The notes beneath the pieces are model-generated. The model did no database searches and was not told the DNA's origin. It saw nothing but the letters and a program-made list of their open reading frames with translations. This document shows positions 7,548 through 8,669 of a stretch of DNA of 8,669 bases, in pieces. The stretch comes from Chloroflexota bacterium (GTDB lineage: Bacteria > Chloroflexota > Anaerolineae > Anaerolineales > UBA11858). Location of the stretch: assembly GCA_003513015.1 (NCBI GenBank), contig DOTA01000462.1:4957-13625 (forward strand), written 5' to 3'. Numbering within the stretch: position 1 is the first letter of the stretch; each line of letters opens with the position of its first letter. The translations under genes were made by a program, and so were the position numbers.

Positions 7548-7579
7548 ATTTCTCACTGAGTGAGTTTTTCTTACACCAA

Positions 7580-7598
7580 CGAGGCATCTTTTGCCTCG
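7580..7598 (-). other. Intercistronic stem-loop between the lipoprotein and receptor A genes
   Basis: CGAGGCA and TGCCTCG form a perfect 7-bp stem around a 5-nt loop (AAAGA on the minus strand). It lies 34 nt after the lipoprotein stop and about 33 nt before the receptor A ribosome binding site. The bases after it (TTGGTGTAAG) are not a U-run, so it is a poor intrinsic terminator. Known operons with a binding protein first often carry such a structure, which stabilises the upstream mRNA part or causes partial termination, giving more binding protein than downstream product. That role here is an inference. Confidence 0.5.
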
Positions 7599-7632
7599 CT
7601 GATGTGCGCGTGGCATGATAGTTCTGTTCGTG

Positions 7633-8619
7633 CTATTTAGAACCCTCAACGAACTCGTTCGTATAAACATCTTCCAAATTCACCGCAGATTCAAGCATAC
7701 CCTTATCCAACAAAATATCATACATGGTTTGCCAAATTTCCGGTTCCATCAGGCCAATCGCAATATTGCCGGTATCTACTAGGGGAATGGTGGCCTTCAT
7801 GGATTCCATCTGGAAATCTCGGTCGAGATTCGGGTCAAATTTGAGGGTGTCATCCACAGCCATTGATGGATTCTCCACGGCTTGCTGCCAGCCTTTGAGC
7901 GTCGCGCTCACAAAGGCGGCTACCATATCAGGATGCTGCTCGATATATTCATCAGAGGCAATAATCACATCGGCATAAAATGGCACACCATATTCATCGG
8001 GCCAGAGTACGTAGGTGGTATGGCCTTTCATAACCGCCTCCACCACACCATCGGTTGAATATGCAGAGCATACATCAGCGTTTTGCAGGCACTCTAACGC
8101 GTTAAACGAACTTGGTGTAACATGCGTAATCTGGCTCAAATCGACCCCCGCGTTTTCCATCATTGTCCGGTAAATCAGGTCGGCCTGACCTTCATGGGTC
8201 GCAACAGTTTTCCCCACGAGATCTGCGGGCTTGTTGACAACCACATCATCCACAGCAAGCATCACCAACGGGTTGATGCGGAAAATTACCGCAACCGCTT
8301 TCACCGGGATGCCCTGGCTGCGGGCGATAATTACTTGATCGGCGCTGGTAATCCCAAATGTGTTTTGCCCTGTAGCCACTAACTCTTCTATCCCCGCGAT
8401 ACTATCGAAATCGATCGGTTCAATCGTTACGTTGAGTCCTTCATCCACGTAATACCCTTCTTCCGCGGCCACATAATGCCCGGCAAACTGAACGGTGTGT
8501 AACCATTTGAGTTGCACTGAAACATCGGTGATGGTACCCCCGCCTCCGTTGCACGCCGCCAGCGCCAACGAAACAAAGACAACTAGAATAACAATGAAAA
8601 ATACGATATTTTTCTTCAT
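7633..8619 (-). CDS. ABC-type substrate-binding lipoprotein, NMT1/THI5-like (NitT/TauT/ThiY superfamily)
   Basis: 328 residues, starting at ATG 8619 with AAGGAGA 6 nt upstream. MKK and a hydrophobic stretch (4-22) lead to a lipobox LAAC with Cys23, followed by a Gly-rich tether (25-28), so it should be a membrane-anchored lipoprotein outside the cell. The mature part opens with VQLKWLHTVQFAGHYVAAEE and GYYVDEGLNVTI, the signature of NMT1/THI5-like binding proteins. FGITSADQVIIARSQGIPVKAVA and PADLVGKTVATHEG follow in the expected order, and the length is normal. Relatives bind pyrimidine thiamine precursors (ThiY), sulfonates, nitrate or related small molecules; the exact substrate cannot be told, and no TPP riboswitch is visible in the short leader. 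Two cysteines, C177 and C184, could form a disulfide. No permease or ATPase gene is visible, but one could lie upstream. It leads directly into three Cache receptors, so a sensing role is possible. Confidence 0.92.
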   Translation of the reverse strand: MKKNIVFFIVILVVFVSLALAACNGGGGTITDVSVQLKWLHTVQFAGHYVAAEEGYYVDEGLNVTIEPIDFDSIAGIEELVATGQNTFGITSADQVIIARSQGIPVKAVAVIFRINPLVMLAVDDVVVNKPADLVGKTVATHEGQADLIYRTMMENAGVDLSQITHVTPSSFNALECLQNADVCSAYSTDGVVEAVMKGHTTYVLWPDEYGVPFYADVIIASDEYIEQHPDMVAAFVSATLKGWQQAVENPSMAVDDTLKFDPNLDRDFQMESMKATIPLVDTGNIAIGLMEPEIWQTMYDILLDKGMLESAVNLEDVYTNEFVEGSK

Positions 8620-8624
8620 GGCTT

Positions 8625-8630
8625 TCTCCT
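8625..8630 (-). promoter_or_regulatory. Ribosome binding site of the substrate-binding lipoprotein
   Basis: AGGAGA on the minus strand, within AAAAAGGAGAAAGCC, leaves 6 nt to ATG 8619. It is a near-ideal Shine-Dalgarno sequence and fixes the start. Confidence 0.85.
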
Positions 8631-8638
8631 TTTTACTT

Positions 8639-8666
8639 AAACCTCGCTACTCACAGTAGCCGGTTT
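8639..8666 (-). other. Two-part hairpin just upstream of the lipoprotein ribosome binding site
   Basis: On the minus strand AAACC pairs with GGTTT (outer 5 bp) and GCTACT with AGTAGC (inner 6 bp, loop GTG), separated by a small internal loop (G versus GA). It ends about 8 nt before the Shine-Dalgarno sequence. It may be the end of a leader structure, a weak terminator of an upstream gene, or chance. There is no U-run on the minus strand. The plus strand has only four T's after the inner stem, and no plus-strand gene would use it. Confidence 0.4.
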
Positions 8667-8669
8667 TGC

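Noticed and set aside
7552..7569. Palindrome CTCAC-TGA-GTGAG followed by five T's on the plus strand, resembling a terminator
   Set aside because: The stem is only 5 bp with a 3-nt loop, and there is no plus-strand gene to terminate.
8620..8669. TPP riboswitch before the NMT1/THI5-like gene
   Set aside because: Only 50 bases of leader are in the window, and the conserved TPP motif (CTGAGA) is not among them.

Overview
The window is a compact gene cluster read entirely from the minus strand. It most likely comes from a Chloroflexota bacterium of the Anaerolineae type. That placement is an inference from protein style: the shared coiled-coil/GAF block with EVSRRLSTIL, the GAF phrases NPLLPDTKAEVAIPI and LQSIANQV, and the family of multi-pass membrane Cache-HAMP-GAF proteins. 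There is no RNA gene, mobile element or CRISPR array, and no gap longer than about 130 bases without a gene.

In order of transcription (high to low coordinates) there are four genes. First is a lipoprotein solute-binding protein of the NMT1/THI5-like (NitT/TauT/ThiY) superfamily (8619-7633). Then come three paralogous transmembrane receptors: A (7537-5168), B (5036-1602) and C (1572 to beyond base 1, C-terminus outside the window). Gaps are 95, 131 and 29 nt. Each gene has a clear GGAG-type ribosome binding site, so a single operon or at least a co-directional unit is likely. A perfect 7-bp stem-loop lies in the lipoprotein-receptor A gap, and another hairpin precedes the lipoprotein's ribosome binding site.

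The receptors share one plan. A cytoplasmic N-terminus is followed by a block of about six membrane segments, one more membrane segment, an extracytoplasmic double-Cache sensor, a further membrane helix, HAMP, a coiled coil, GAF, and a short tail resembling the start of a second GAF. Receptors A and B end there, with no kinase, cyclase, GGDEF/EAL, phosphatase or chemotaxis output domain. The membrane blocks of B and C are very similar, while the Cache domains have diverged strongly, which suggests a duplicated receptor set tuned to different ligands.

The most unusual feature is in receptor B. Its GAF domain is split in frame by about 323 residues that contain a complete type I periplasmic-binding-protein fold of the sugar-binding (RbsB/LsrB, Peripla_BP_4) kind. 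Because it sits downstream of HAMP, this normally extracytoplasmic module should lie in the cytoplasm. B would then have one ligand sensor outside the cell and a second, solute-binding-type sensor inside, nested in the signalling GAF. The neighbouring lipoprotein may deliver a ligand to a transporter encoded elsewhere or present it to the Cache receptors. No permease or ATPase gene is visible in the window.
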